Positions 14,245 to 23,256 are shown, numbered from the stretch's first letter. The stretch is DNA of 24,902 nt from URNF01 sp045638005 (GCA_045638005.1 JAZUAN010000060.1:1-24902); one strand, 5' to 3'. Numbers and translations are program-made. Notes: generated by a model from the letters alone, not told the origin.

Positions 14245-15672
14245 CTATTTTAAAATGGCAACAGCATCTCCGATCGTCTTTTCAAAAGCCTCTCTGCCAT
14301 ACTTATCTACTTCGGCTTTGTTTTTCTCACCATGGGTGAGGCATCCAGCGCCGCCGATACAACCGCCGACACAAGCCATACCTTCGATAAAGTTGGCATC
14401 CAACGCGTTTTTGCTCTTCTTGAGCAGCGCCATACGGCATTCCTCGATGCCGTCACATACCGCCGATTTGACGGTAAAGTCAATCTCCTGCTCTTTCAGA
14501 GCCTGGACTACGGCATCGGACAGACCGCCGGAGCGGGCAAAAATACGACCGAAGTAAGAGGCGTTGTCCAGCACACCCTCTTCCAGGGTGGTGATGTCCA
14601 CGTCCTTGCTGTCGTAGAGCGCTTGCAACTCCTCAAAGGTCATCACGGCGTCCACGTGAGGTTTCACGCTTTCCAGCTGAGCCTCTGCCTTCTTAGCGGT
14701 GCAGGGGCCGATAAACACCACCTTGGCGTTCTCGTCGGTCTTTTTGATGTACTGGCCCAGCGCCGCCATAGGCGACAGGTTGTGGGACACCAGGGGCAAC
14801 AGATCCGGGAACGCCGACTTGATATACTGCACAAAGGCGGGACAGCAAGAGCTGGTCAAGAAGCCTTTTTCAGCCAGTTCCTTGGATTCAGCCTGTGCCA
14901 CCATATCAGCACCGAGTGCCGCTTCGATAACGGTAAAGAAGCCAAGTTCTTTAAGACCGGTGATAACCTGACCTAATTTTGCATAGGTAAACTGGCTCGA
15001 AATAGAGGGGGCAACAATGGCATAAACCTTGTATTTCGTGTTACTTTCGCTCTTTTTAATAAGGTCGATAACATTCAGTATATAGGACTTATCCATAATC
15101 GCACCAAAGGGACATTGATAAACGCAAGCACCGCATTGAATGCATTTGTTGTTGTCAATGGCGGCGGCATTATCCTCATTGATGGAAATCGCCTTCACCT
15201 TGCAAGCAATCTGACAAGGGCGCTTACGGTTAATGATGGCAGAATAAGGACAAACCTTTGCACACTGACCGCATTCTACACACTTGGATTTATCAATATG
15301 TGCTACGTGGTTATGGTCAAAGGAAATTGCCCCTCTCTTGCAGACATCTTCACAACGGTGTGCAATACAACCACGGCAAGAGTCGGTCACTTCATAACCC
15401 GCTGCAGGACATTCGTCACAAGCAATATCAATAACCTCGATTACATTGGGATTATCTTTATCGCCACCCATAGCGATCTTTACACGCTCGCCTAAAATTG
15501 CACGTTCTTTGTAAACGCAGCAACGCATGGTGGAGGTTTTGCCGGGCACGATCATTTTAGGAATTTCAATAATATTCTGAAGGAGAGTATCGTTCCAAGC
15601 CTGCCGTGCAACCTCACGCAAGACCTTATATTTCAGATGTTGTACTTTTGTATCAAATTTTCTTACTCCCAT
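14245..15672 (-). CDS. hydA2: Monomeric [FeFe] hydrogenase, group B type (HydA2-like)
   Basis: 475 aa. It reduces protons with ferredoxin electrons in the cytoplasm. The N-terminal part carries several [4Fe-4S] sites: CRGCIAHRCEDVC (99-111), CVECGQCAKVC (131-141), C153/C157 and CIQCGACVYQC (177-187). H-cluster motifs: TSSCCPAF (C276, C277), IGPCTAKK (C324) and EGMACVGGC (C434, C438). The TSCCPAF and GGAGC forms differ from the classic group A motifs and fit group B. GGAG (15681-15684) is too close to the ATG at 15678 but 8 nt from the one at 15672, which is chosen. It is the last gene of the rex-adhE operon; R. albus hydA2 has the same context. Maturases HydEFG are not in the window. Confidence 0.9.
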   Translation of the reverse strand: MGVRKFDTKVQHLKYKVLREVARQAWNDTLLQNIIEIPKMIVPGKTSTMRCCVYKERAILGERVKIAMGGDKDNPNVIEVIDIACDECPAAGYEVTDSCRGCIAHRCEDVCKRGAISFDHNHVAHIDKSKCVECGQCAKVCPYSAIINRKRPCQIACKVKAISINEDNAAAIDNNKCIQCGACVYQCPFGAIMDKSYILNVIDLIKKSESNTKYKVYAIVAPSISSQFTYAKLGQVITGLKELGFFTVIEAALGADMVAQAESKELAEKGFLTSSCCPAFVQYIKSAFPDLLPLVSHNLSPMAALGQYIKKTDENAKVVFIGPCTAKKAEAQLESVKPHVDAVMTFEELQALYDSKDVDITTLEEGVLDNASYFGRIFARSGGLSDAVVQALKEQEIDFTVKSAVCDGIEECRMALLKKSKNALDANFIEGMACVGGCIGGAGCLTHGEKNKAEVDKYGREAFEKTIGDAVAILK

Positions 15673-15684
15673 AACCATTTCTCC

Positions 15685-16857
15685 TTAGAAATAACTCACT
15701 TTTATTTTCTTTCCCATTTTCTTGAGGCACTTAGAAAGCTCCTCAACCAAATTCATTTTAATATTAAAGTTGATAGGTAGATCGGGGTTTTGGTGAGCAG
15801 GGTTTACCGCTCTACCTACGTAGAAATTAATGTCTGTTGCTTCCTCAAACAACAAGCGACATATAAGAGAAGCACCGTCACGCTTGAAGCTCCAATGCTC
15901 ATAATGCTTGTTTTCACCGAGATAATCCTTAGCATATTCAAGCACTTTATTTACGGTAATAACACCTTCGGTAACGAGATCCACACCTTCAATTTCTGCA
16001 ATCGGAGGCACGTCGCTCGCCTCAAAATTAAGACTTGCTTTAACGGGCTTGCGAAGGAATTTTGCCGCAATAGAGGATGTGGTTCCGCCACAGATGATGT
16101 GCTTACCCTCCTTGGAGAAGAAGAGCGACATCATACGGTCGGCATCATCACGGTTTGATGGCGGACCGAAAAGCATATTCATCGGCTCTCTTTTTCGGAT
16201 GCGAACTACACAAGCGGTTGCATCATCGCCGGGTTTCTGACCGTACAACTTATCACACTCATCTACAAGCATTGTGGACAGCGTTTTTGCAGTGTAACCG
16301 CAGTGAGAAAGAGACTCCATAAACGAAGCAATATCCTCGCACTTCCAACCGAAGTTATAAGCCGTACCGATACCGGCATGAGGACAACCGTCACTCATAG
16401 CGATAAAAATATCGTTTTCCTGCAGTTTGATAACCGATTTATAAATTTTTTTGCCACCGATATGCATTTCGGTTTTAGGGTAATCCCAAACCGCTTCATT
16501 ACGGATAACAATAGCGTGCGGATTGTCGTACTGAATAAGCTCGGCCACCTGATTGTTTTTCAAATGAATAATGGTGAAGGTGGAATACGCTACACCGCGC
16601 ACCGAACAAACAGGAAGTGTCGCGGCGATGGTTTCAACGCATTCTTCCAGTGACAGACCCTCTGCCAGCATGGTTGAAATGATTTTAGAGGTGAGGGTTG
16701 AAAGAATACTTGCTTTCACACCGCTGCCAAGACCGTCCGACAACACAATAACCGTAGAATCATCGCCGGGTTCAACAACATCCACATGGTCACCGCAAAG
16801 CTGCTCGCCGTAATGATTTATACTTTTATATCCGATATCAGCACATAAATCATTCAT
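15685..16857 (-). CDS. SpoIIE-type serine/threonine protein phosphatase
   Basis: A 390-aa protein. The PP2C/SpoIIE phosphatase domain (about residues 20-225) shows the metal-binding motifs VLSDGLGSG (39-47), AMSDGCPHAG and KPGDDATACVV. The C-terminal 165 residues are a separate domain of no known function (CGGTTSSIAAKFL onward). There is no membrane segment, so it is cytoplasmic. Its start overlaps the end of hydS by 8 nt, so the two are coupled. It probably dephosphorylates a regulatory protein in response to HydS, opposing the kinase-fold protein in the same operon. The substrate is unknown. Confidence 0.85.
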   Translation of the reverse strand: MNDLCADIGYKSINHYGEQLCGDHVDVVEPGDDSTVIVLSDGLGSGVKASILSTLTSKIISTMLAEGLSLEECVETIAATLPVCSVRGVAYSTFTIIHLKNNQVAELIQYDNPHAIVIRNEAVWDYPKTEMHIGGKKIYKSVIKLQENDIFIAMSDGCPHAGIGTAYNFGWKCEDIASFMESLSHCGYTAKTLSTMLVDECDKLYGQKPGDDATACVVRIRKREPMNMLFGPPSNRDDADRMMSLFFSKEGKHIICGGTTSSIAAKFLRKPVKASLNFEASDVPPIAEIEGVDLVTEGVITVNKVLEYAKDYLGENKHYEHWSFKRDGASLICRLLFEEATDINFYVGRAVNPAHQNPDLPINFNIKMNLVEELSKCLKKMGKKIKVSYF

Positions 16858-18529
16858 CTTGGATTGACTCCTTTAATTTTGCGAGTGCAATTTTAGTTTC
16901 TGCTGCGGTTTCGCCGAGAAGTGATGCAATTTCCTGAACAATACGCATCTGCTTATCAACAACCTTATCGGCAACCTCGATGGTCTGACGGCTTATATTT
17001 TCTTTCTTTTCACGCTCGTTCTGTTCATCGGTAATATCACGCATAATCGCGACAAGGAGATGTGAATCCTTATCATATACGACCGACTGCTCAACGAAGC
17101 GCTTATATTCTGCAAGATACACACGCTCATCACGCACATTGCGACCGGTTCTTAACACATTCATAAACACAGAAGGGTCGAGAATACGGATAACCTGATC
17201 GCCAAGAATGTCATTAGCCGAGCGAATGTTCATCAGTTTTCTGGCGGCTGTATTGATTTGCTGAACCTCGAGATTTTCATTAAGAACAATCAGTCCGTTA
17301 GGCGAATTATTAACAATGGTATCCGAGAAGTTTTCAGCCTTATCTTTAAGGTACGGCAGACACATGGAAATTTCCGCCTTACCTTGTATAATGGCAATTG
17401 CTTTTTCACGGCAGGTATTGTATCCGCAAGAGCCGCAATTGAGTTCCTGAGAAGGCTTGAATTTGCCCATCTGACGAAGAATGTTCTGAATTTCCATATC
17501 AGAAGGCATCTGCGAACGCTGCTCAATAAACTCAAAACTCTTTTTCAGTTCAATAGCCTTGGGCTGAGATACTTCAAAATCCTTTGTTCCTGCATATTCG
17601 GAAATAGCAATATAATCCTTAACGGCAGAAGAACGGTGGTATTTTTCCATAACCGGACCGCCGACACAGCTACCAACACAAGCAGACATTTCGATAAAGC
17701 ACTTATGAACCTTACCGTTTATGATATCTTTAAGGGCAGCAATACAATTATCAACACCGTCAAGAGCAAGATAAGTAAACCCTTGGATATCCTGAGCCAT
17801 TGTTTTAAGAACACCGCCGGTTGTCGGGAAGAAACGGGCGCGGGAACAAACATCATTGTCGAGTTCCTGTTCCAGCTCGATTTTTTCCGCATTTAACCAC
17901 TCGGTAAGTTCCTCAAAGGTGAGCACAGCATCCACGATGCCTTCGTAGTGCTCAGCCTCATCTTTTTTGGCAACACAGGGGCCAATAAATACGGTCTTGG
18001 CACTCGGATATCGGCTTTTAATATCCTTGCAGTGCGCCTGCATGGGTGATACAACGTCAGCCAAAAATTCAAGCGCTGCGGGATAGTGCTTTTGGATTAA
18101 AAGATTGATGGAATGGCAGCAGGACGAGATGATAACATCTCTTTCGTCCTCGCGAAGCATTCTTTCATATTCTGTTTTTACAATGGTAGCGCCTACCGCG
18201 GTTTCCTCAACGTCATAAAAGCCCAGCTTCTTTAACGCTCTGCGCATAGCGTTGATGCCAACGCCTTCATAGTTCGCAATAAAAGAAGGAGCAAGACTTA
18301 CGATTACGGGATCTCCGCTTTGAAGAAGAACCTTTACCTTTTCGGTTTCTTCAACGATTTCCTTCGCATTCTGAGGGCATACAACAAAGCATTGACCGCA
18401 AAGAATACATTCGTTGCCGATAATATGTGCCTGATTTCCCGAAAAACGAATAGCCTTAACGGGACAGTGGCGGATGCACTTATAGCAGTTTTTGCAGTTT
18501 GATTTTTTTAAGGTCATACAATTCGGCAT
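16850..18529 (-). CDS. hydS: PAS-linked sensory [FeFe] hydrogenase (HydS)
   Basis: 559 aa. Domains in order: two [4Fe-4S] ferredoxin motifs (C12-x2-C-x2-C-x3-C, C41-x2-C-x2-C-x3-C); an H-cluster domain with SSCCHS (C137, C138), IGPCVAKK (C185) and MSACVGSC (C284, C288); a four-Cys Fe-S module CGSCGYNTC...C (365-390); and a PAS domain (about 400-515) ending in a helical tail. In this family PAS-linked hydrogenases are thought to sense H2 rather than make it. The first binding motif has His139 where catalytic enzymes have Pro. It overlaps the phosphatase gene and follows the [2Fe-2S] gene by 6 bp. Matches the hydS described in the R. albus operon. Confidence 0.88.
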   Translation of the reverse strand: MPNCMTLKKSNCKNCYKCIRHCPVKAIRFSGNQAHIIGNECILCGQCFVVCPQNAKEIVEETEKVKVLLQSGDPVIVSLAPSFIANYEGVGINAMRRALKKLGFYDVEETAVGATIVKTEYERMLREDERDVIISSCCHSINLLIQKHYPAALEFLADVVSPMQAHCKDIKSRYPSAKTVFIGPCVAKKDEAEHYEGIVDAVLTFEELTEWLNAEKIELEQELDNDVCSRARFFPTTGGVLKTMAQDIQGFTYLALDGVDNCIAALKDIINGKVHKCFIEMSACVGSCVGGPVMEKYHRSSAVKDYIAISEYAGTKDFEVSQPKAIELKKSFEFIEQRSQMPSDMEIQNILRQMGKFKPSQELNCGSCGYNTCREKAIAIIQGKAEISMCLPYLKDKAENFSDTIVNNSPNGLIVLNENLEVQQINTAARKLMNIRSANDILGDQVIRILDPSVFMNVLRTGRNVRDERVYLAEYKRFVEQSVVYDKDSHLLVAIMRDITDEQNEREKKENISRQTIEVADKVVDKQMRIVQEIASLLGETAAETKIALAKLKESIQDE

Positions 18530-18535
18530 ATCCCG

Positions 18536-18790
18536 TTACGTCCTTTCCAGTTTATTTAATACATGTTCTTGGAGGAACTCCTTGAAGTTCTCCTTTGTAA
18601 CGCCGACGTGAATATCGTCATCAACCTGTATCGTAACACCGATACGGTTACACTTGCCGATACAAAAACTACCGGCAAGTGTAACTTGCGTCTCAAGATG
18701 ATATTCTTCAACGGCTTTTTGCAGAAGTTCTACAATTTCAGGAGAACCCTTTAAGTGACAAGAACTACCCACACAAACCTGAATAATCAT
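18536..18790 (-). CDS. Thioredoxin-like [2Fe-2S] ferredoxin (NuoE-type), copy 2
   Basis: An 84-aa protein. The cluster ligands are C6-x4-C11 (CVGSSC) and C-x3-C (CIGKC), the pattern of NuoE/HydC C-terminal domains and thioredoxin-fold ferredoxins. It lacks the N-terminal helical part of NuoE. It probably passes electrons to or from HydS or HydA2; inference. It starts 4 bp after the stop of its paralogue, with no strong ribosome binding site of its own (AAGG inside the preceding gene). Confidence 0.85.
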   Translation of the reverse strand: MIIQVCVGSSCHLKGSPEIVELLQKAVEEYHLETQVTLAGSFCIGKCNRIGVTIQVDDDIHVGVTKENFKEFLQEHVLNKLERT

Positions 18791-18794
18791 ATTC

Positions 18795-19034
18795 TTATAC
18801 CTTCGCTTTAATATTCTTCTCGAAGAATTCTTCTACGGTTTCGGGGGTTACGGAATGGAATGCATCATCAACGGTAACGCAAACACCCTGTTGACATTTA
18901 CCCATACAGAAGGTGCCGCCGAGCTCTACCTTATCACCGAGATTGTGCTCAGCTATGAGGTACTGAAGCTGCTCTACTACCTGACGCGAACCTTTAATGT
19001 GGCAGGAACTACCAATACAAACTGTAACTTTCAT
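18795..19034 (-). CDS. Thioredoxin-like [2Fe-2S] ferredoxin (NuoE-type), copy 1
   Basis: A 79-aa paralogue of the next gene, same plan: C6-x4-C (CIGSSC) and C-x3-C (CMGKC), with a shared CxGSSCHxKGS start. GGAG lies 8 nt before the ATG at 19032-19034. The tandem pair looks like a gene duplication in which both copies keep all four ligands, so both are likely functional, perhaps with different partners (HydS and HydA2). Confidence 0.87.
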   Translation of the reverse strand: MKVTVCIGSSCHIKGSRQVVEQLQYLIAEHNLGDKVELGGTFCMGKCQQGVCVTVDDAFHSVTPETVEEFFEKNIKAKV

Positions 19035-19056
19035 TATTCTTTCTCCTTATATCTTT

Positions 19057-19806
19057 TTATTCGTAATCTACAACGTTTACCCAAGAGATCAAGAACTCAC
19101 GCTCTTTTTCGTTACCCTTAACAGACTGGGAAGCGGCAACGATAGGCATCCATTTTTGAACATACTGTTTTGCGGTGTTGCTCCTGGTGCAGAACAGGTC
19201 GAGGTACTTTTTAGCACCGTCAATATCGCCGTTCAACCAGAACAAGAGATAGGTACGGGCTGCATCGGCAGATGCGTTACCCTGAGTTGCGTGAGACCAG
19301 TCAAGGATATAGGGAGTGCCATCTTCGGCAATAATGATATTGGAGGGGTTGAAATCGCCATGACAAACCTTGTTGTGCTTGGGCATACCTTCCAGACGAG
19401 TATGGAGATCATAACGGGTAGTAGCATCAAGCTCGGTAGAAGCGATCTTACGGCTCATTTTATCCTTAAGCTTATTAAGGAGCGGGCATTTCTTAGCGTG
19501 AACAGAAAGCTGTAAATCAACGAGCAGTTCGAGATATTCGTCTTTCTTTTCGCTATCTTCTTCCATAAGCTGTGAAAGCGTCTTACCCTTGATATACTCG
19601 GATACGATTGCCCATTTTCCGTCAACCATAGTTACTTCAAGAATCTTGGGGATGTTAAGACCGGTTTCTTCGATTCTTGCCTGATTAAGAGCCTCATTGA
19701 GAACATCAGCCTTCGAATAATCTTCGTTAAATACTTTTACGCATCTATCGCCGTCACGGTAGATAGTTTTATTGTTTCTTACTGCGATAACTCTATCAAG
19801 TTTCAT
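19057..19806 (-). CDS. Kinase-fold protein (APH/choline kinase superfamily)
   Basis: A 249-aa protein with an eukaryotic-kinase-like fold. The N-lobe begins MKLDRVIAVRNNKTIYRDGD and carries a lysine in CVKVF. The hinge region is WAIVSEYIKGKTL. The Brenner motif HGDFNPSNI is the catalytic loop and ILDWSHAT is the metal-binding loop (D in place of the DFG Asp). GGAGG lies 8 nt before the ATG. It corresponds to the serine/threonine kinase gene in the R. albus hydS operon. Together with the SpoIIE phosphatase it could set the phosphorylation state of a regulator. A small-molecule kinase is the alternative; antibiotic resistance is unlikely in this context. Confidence 0.8.
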   Translation of the reverse strand: MKLDRVIAVRNNKTIYRDGDRCVKVFNEDYSKADVLNEALNQARIEETGLNIPKILEVTMVDGKWAIVSEYIKGKTLSQLMEEDSEKKDEYLELLVDLQLSVHAKKCPLLNKLKDKMSRKIASTELDATTRYDLHTRLEGMPKHNKVCHGDFNPSNIIIAEDGTPYILDWSHATQGNASADAARTYLLFWLNGDIDGAKKYLDLFCTRSNTAKQYVQKWMPIVAASQSVKGNEKEREFLISWVNVVDYE

Positions 19807-19824
19807 TTCTGTTTCCTCCCTTAA

Positions 19825-22527
19825 TTACGCTTTCTTACCCTTGCGATAGGTGACTTTAACATTGTCAACCTTAGCAGGAGCAGCAACATCGGCTGCGGTG
19901 GGCTTCTTGGTTTCTACAAAATGCTTGCCGTAATAAGCGTTGAGGTACATAGCTTTAAGTTCGCTCATCAGCGGATAACGGGGGTTAGCACCGGTGCACT
20001 GGTCATCGAACGCCTGCTCAACCATGTCATCAAGGCGAGTAAGGAAGTCGTTTTCGTCAATGCCGTAATCCTTAATGGTTTCCTTAATACCAACCTTTGC
20101 TTTAAGCTCGTTAATAGCTTTGATAAGGTTTTCAAGTTTCTCTTCATCGGTCTTGCCGCCAAGGCCTAAATAATCAGCAATTTCAGCGTAGCGAGCAAGA
20201 GTATGAGGATGATCGTATTGAGAGAAGGTGCCCATTTTAGTGGGAGCTTCGCAAGCGTTGAAGCGGATAACCTCTTCAATCATAAGAGCGTTAGCAACGC
20301 CGTGGGGCAAATGATGGAAAGCGCCGAGCTTGTGAGCCATAGAGTGACAGATGCCGAGGAATGCGTTAGCAAATGCCATACCTGCCATAGTAGCTGCATT
20401 AGCCATTTTTTCACGAGCTTCAACATCGGTCTGGCCGTTGTCGTATGCACGGGGCAGATACTTAAAGATATTCTTCAGAGCCTGGAGAGCAAGACCGTCT
20501 GTGTAGTCGGTTGCGAGCATTGCGGCATAAGCCTCAACAGCGTGAGTTACAGCATCAATACCGGAAGCAGCAGTAAGTCCCTTCGGAGCGCTCATGTGGA
20601 AATCGGTATCAATAATTGCCATATTGGGAAGTAATTCATAGTCAGCGAGAGGATATTTTACGCCGGTCTCGCCATCGGTAATAACGGCGAAGGGAGTAAC
20701 CTCAGAGCCGGTACCTGCAGAAGTGGGAACTGCGATGAAATATGCCTTTTCACCCATCTTGGGGAAGGTGTAAACTCTCTTACGGATATCAATGAAACGC
20801 ATTGCCATATCCATAAAGTCGGCTTCGGGATGTTCGTAGAGAACCCACATAATCTTAGCAGCGTCCATTGCAGAACCACCGCCGAGAGCGATAATGGTGT
20901 CAGGCTGGAATGCTGCCATCTGTTTAGCGCCGTCCTGAGCATTCTTCAAGGTAGGATCGGGCTGAACGTCAAAGAATGTGGTATGAGTAATGCCCATTTC
21001 ATCAAGTTTATCAGTAATCGGCTTGGTGTAGCCATTTTCATAAAGGAAGGTATCAGTTACGATAAATGCTTTCTTAGCACCGCGAACTGTTCTGAGTTCA
21101 TCAAGAGCAACCGGCAGACATCCTTTCTTGATATATACCTTTTCAGGTGCACGGAACCAAAGCATATTTTCCCTTCTTTCAGCTACTGTTTTAATATTTA
21201 AGAGGTGCTTAACACCAACGTTGTCGGAAACCGAGTTGCCGCCCCAAGAACCGCAACCCAAGGTGAGCGAGGGAGCGAGTTTAAAGTTGTAAAGGTCGCC
21301 GATACCACCGTGAGAAGACGGGGTGTTTACAAGGATACGACAGGTCTTCATGCGAGCCGCAAAATCAGCAAGTTTCTCTTGCTCGGTAACTTCGTTGAGA
21401 TAAACGCTGGAGGTGTGGCCGTAACCACCGTCAGCAACAAGCTGTTCAGCCTTATCGAGTGCATCGCCAAAGTCTTTTGCCTTGTACATAGCAAGAACAG
21501 GGCTGAGCTTTTCGTGAGCAAATTCCTCAGAAAGCTCTACACTCTCAACTTCGCCGATAAGAATCTTAGTGCCTTCGGGCACGGTAACGCCGGCAAGCTC
21601 AGCAATTTTTGCTGCGGGCTGACCAACGATTTTTGCATTAAGAGCGCCGTTGATGATGATGGTTTTACGAACCTTCTCAGTTTCAGCAGAATTCAAGAAG
21701 TAGCAACCACGGGTAGCAAACTCTTCCTTAACTGCATCGTAAATGCTCTCTAAAACGATAACAGACTGCTCGGAAGCACAGATCATACCGTTATCAAAGG
21801 TCTTGGAGTGAATGATGGAGTTTACAGCAAGAAGGATATCAGCAGACTCATCAATAATGGCAGGAGTGTTACCTGCGCCAACACCGAGAGCAGGCTTACC
21901 GCTGGAGTATGCAGCCTTAACCATTCCGGGGCCGCCGGTAGCAAGGATGATATCCGCTTCCTTCATAACGGTATTGGTCATATCCAAAGAGGGAACGTCG
22001 ATCCAGTCGATAATGCCTTCGGGAGCGCCGGCAGCAACAGCAGCCTCAAGAACTAATTTCGCAGCAGCAATAGTGCTGTTCTTTGCGCGAGGGTGAGGGC
22101 TGATGATGATAGCGTTACGAGTCTTAAGAGCGAGCAAGCACTTAAAAATAGCGGTAGAGGTGGGGTTGGTGGTGGGGATAACAGCCGCAATTACACCAAT
22201 GGGCTCAGCAATCTTCTTGATGCCGAAAGCCTTATCTTCTTCGATAACACCGCAGGTCTTGGTTTCTTTATAAGCATTGTAGATATACTCAGAAGCATAG
22301 TTGTTCTTGATAACCTTATCTTCTACAATACCCATACCGGTTTCTTCAACAGCCATTTTAGCAAGGGGAATTCTTGCCTTATTGGCAGCAGAAGCGGCAG
22401 CCAAGAAGATTTTATCTACCTGTTCTTGCGTGTAGGTAGCAAATACCTTCTGCACCTCTCTGGTGCGTGCAATAGCTTCTTCCAGCTTTTCCACGCTGTC
22501 TACGATTAAATAATTCTTGGTGTCCAT
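19825..22527 (-). CDS. adhE: Bifunctional acetaldehyde/alcohol dehydrogenase
   Basis: 900 aa, the usual length. It reduces acetyl-CoA to acetaldehyde and then to ethanol, oxidising two NADH. The N-terminal aldehyde dehydrogenase domain (1-440) has catalytic C250 in FDNGMICASEQ and TGGPGMVKAA. The C-terminal Fe-dependent alcohol dehydrogenase (about 455-870) has the nucleotide motif GGGSAMDAAK and iron-ligand histidines in HSMAHKLGAFHHLPHGVANA. It forms spirosomes in other species. TAGGAGG precedes the ATG. It lies 11 bp after rex, so both share the Rex-controlled promoter. It drains NADH when H2 is high. Confidence 0.96.
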   Translation of the reverse strand: MDTKNYLIVDSVEKLEEAIARTREVQKVFATYTQEQVDKIFLAAASAANKARIPLAKMAVEETGMGIVEDKVIKNNYASEYIYNAYKETKTCGVIEEDKAFGIKKIAEPIGVIAAVIPTTNPTSTAIFKCLLALKTRNAIIISPHPRAKNSTIAAAKLVLEAAVAAGAPEGIIDWIDVPSLDMTNTVMKEADIILATGGPGMVKAAYSSGKPALGVGAGNTPAIIDESADILLAVNSIIHSKTFDNGMICASEQSVIVLESIYDAVKEEFATRGCYFLNSAETEKVRKTIIINGALNAKIVGQPAAKIAELAGVTVPEGTKILIGEVESVELSEEFAHEKLSPVLAMYKAKDFGDALDKAEQLVADGGYGHTSSVYLNEVTEQEKLADFAARMKTCRILVNTPSSHGGIGDLYNFKLAPSLTLGCGSWGGNSVSDNVGVKHLLNIKTVAERRENMLWFRAPEKVYIKKGCLPVALDELRTVRGAKKAFIVTDTFLYENGYTKPITDKLDEMGITHTTFFDVQPDPTLKNAQDGAKQMAAFQPDTIIALGGGSAMDAAKIMWVLYEHPEADFMDMAMRFIDIRKRVYTFPKMGEKAYFIAVPTSAGTGSEVTPFAVITDGETGVKYPLADYELLPNMAIIDTDFHMSAPKGLTAASGIDAVTHAVEAYAAMLATDYTDGLALQALKNIFKYLPRAYDNGQTDVEAREKMANAATMAGMAFANAFLGICHSMAHKLGAFHHLPHGVANALMIEEVIRFNACEAPTKMGTFSQYDHPHTLARYAEIADYLGLGGKTDEEKLENLIKAINELKAKVGIKETIKDYGIDENDFLTRLDDMVEQAFDDQCTGANPRYPLMSELKAMYLNAYYGKHFVETKKPTAADVAAPAKVDNVKVTYRKGKKA

Positions 22528-22538
22528 TTTATATCCTC

Positions 22539-23165
22539 CTAATTTAAATTACCTAATTGATTGTTAAGGTGTGCAAGGGAAAGTGCTAAGTTTTCGTTTT
22601 GAAGCAGTATTCCGGCAGGAACCTTTAATTTGCACGGAGCAAAGTTCCATATTGCCGTTATTCCGCTTTTAACCATCTGATCGCATACGGCTTGGGCCGA
22701 ACCTTCGCCCACCGTAATGATGCCAAGCTGAATATTCTGCGTTTTGCAAAAGTGTTCAAATTGATTCATCGGCAGAATTTCCGTTTTTCCGGCCAAACTG
22801 ATGATTTGCTCGTTTGAGTCAAATGCTGCTGAAATCTCAACGCCGTATTTTTGAAATTCATCAAATTGGAGCAATGCTCTTCCAAGTTTTCCTGCGCCCA
22901 CGAGTACCGCTTTTGTCGATCGGTTATATCCCAAAGCTTCTTCAATTTGATTTATAAGCTCATTTGTGATATAACCAAGCTTCGGCTTTCCGGCGCCGCT
23001 TACTGATGCAAGGTCTTTCCTCACCTGAACATCGCCAAGACAAAGTTTCTTTGCAATGGCAGTTGCTGATATGTAAGGGACCTTGTCCGGTGGTAATTCT
23101 CGAAGAAAATCAAGATATCTCGGAAGTCTGCCCAAAGTTGCCTTCGATACAGAAGCTTTTTCCAT
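22539..23165 (-). CDS. rex: Redox-sensing repressor Rex
   Basis: 208 aa, the usual length. The N-terminal winged helix (about 1-80) includes YISATAIAKKLCLGDVQVRK and GAGKPKLGY. The C-terminal Rossmann domain has the NAD(H) motif VLVGAGKLGRAL, and the C-terminal helix used for domain swapping follows. High NADH/NAD+ releases Rex from DNA. GGAGAAGG precedes the ATG at 23163-23165. As first gene of the operon, with an operator in its leader, it should be autoregulated together with adhE and the hydrogenase genes. Confidence 0.95.
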   Translation of the reverse strand: MEKASVSKATLGRLPRYLDFLRELPPDKVPYISATAIAKKLCLGDVQVRKDLASVSGAGKPKLGYITNELINQIEEALGYNRSTKAVLVGAGKLGRALLQFDEFQKYGVEISAAFDSNEQIISLAGKTEILPMNQFEHFCKTQNIQLGIITVGEGSAQAVCDQMVKSGITAIWNFAPCKLKVPAGILLQNENLALSLAHLNNQLGNLN

Positions 23166-23189
23166 CGCACCTTCTCCTTTATCTCAAGT

Positions 23190-23207
23190 TCGTTATTATT
23201 TTAACAA
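23190..23207 (-). promoter_or_regulatory. Rex operator upstream of rex-adhE operon
   Basis: tcgttattattttaacaa matches the Rex consensus TTGTTAA-N4-TTAACAA at 12 of 14 specified positions; the right half is perfect. It lies 24 bp before the rex start. A possible -10 (TAAAAT on the minus strand, about 23199-23204) lies within it, so bound Rex would block RNA polymerase. Confidence 0.7.
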
Positions 23208-23256
23208 CTTTTTGAAGGCTTGAAAATTCTTAAAATGGATAATCGGTATTATCAAT

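Noticed and set aside
14245..19034. Electron-bifurcating HydABC hydrogenase
   Set aside because: No NuoF-like flavin subunit is present. The hydrogenase is a monomeric group B form and the small [2Fe-2S] proteins lack the rest of HydC.
19057..19806. Aminoglycoside resistance phosphotransferase
   Set aside because: The fold motif is shared, but the gene is embedded in a metabolic operon and corresponds to the kinase gene of the R. albus hydS unit.
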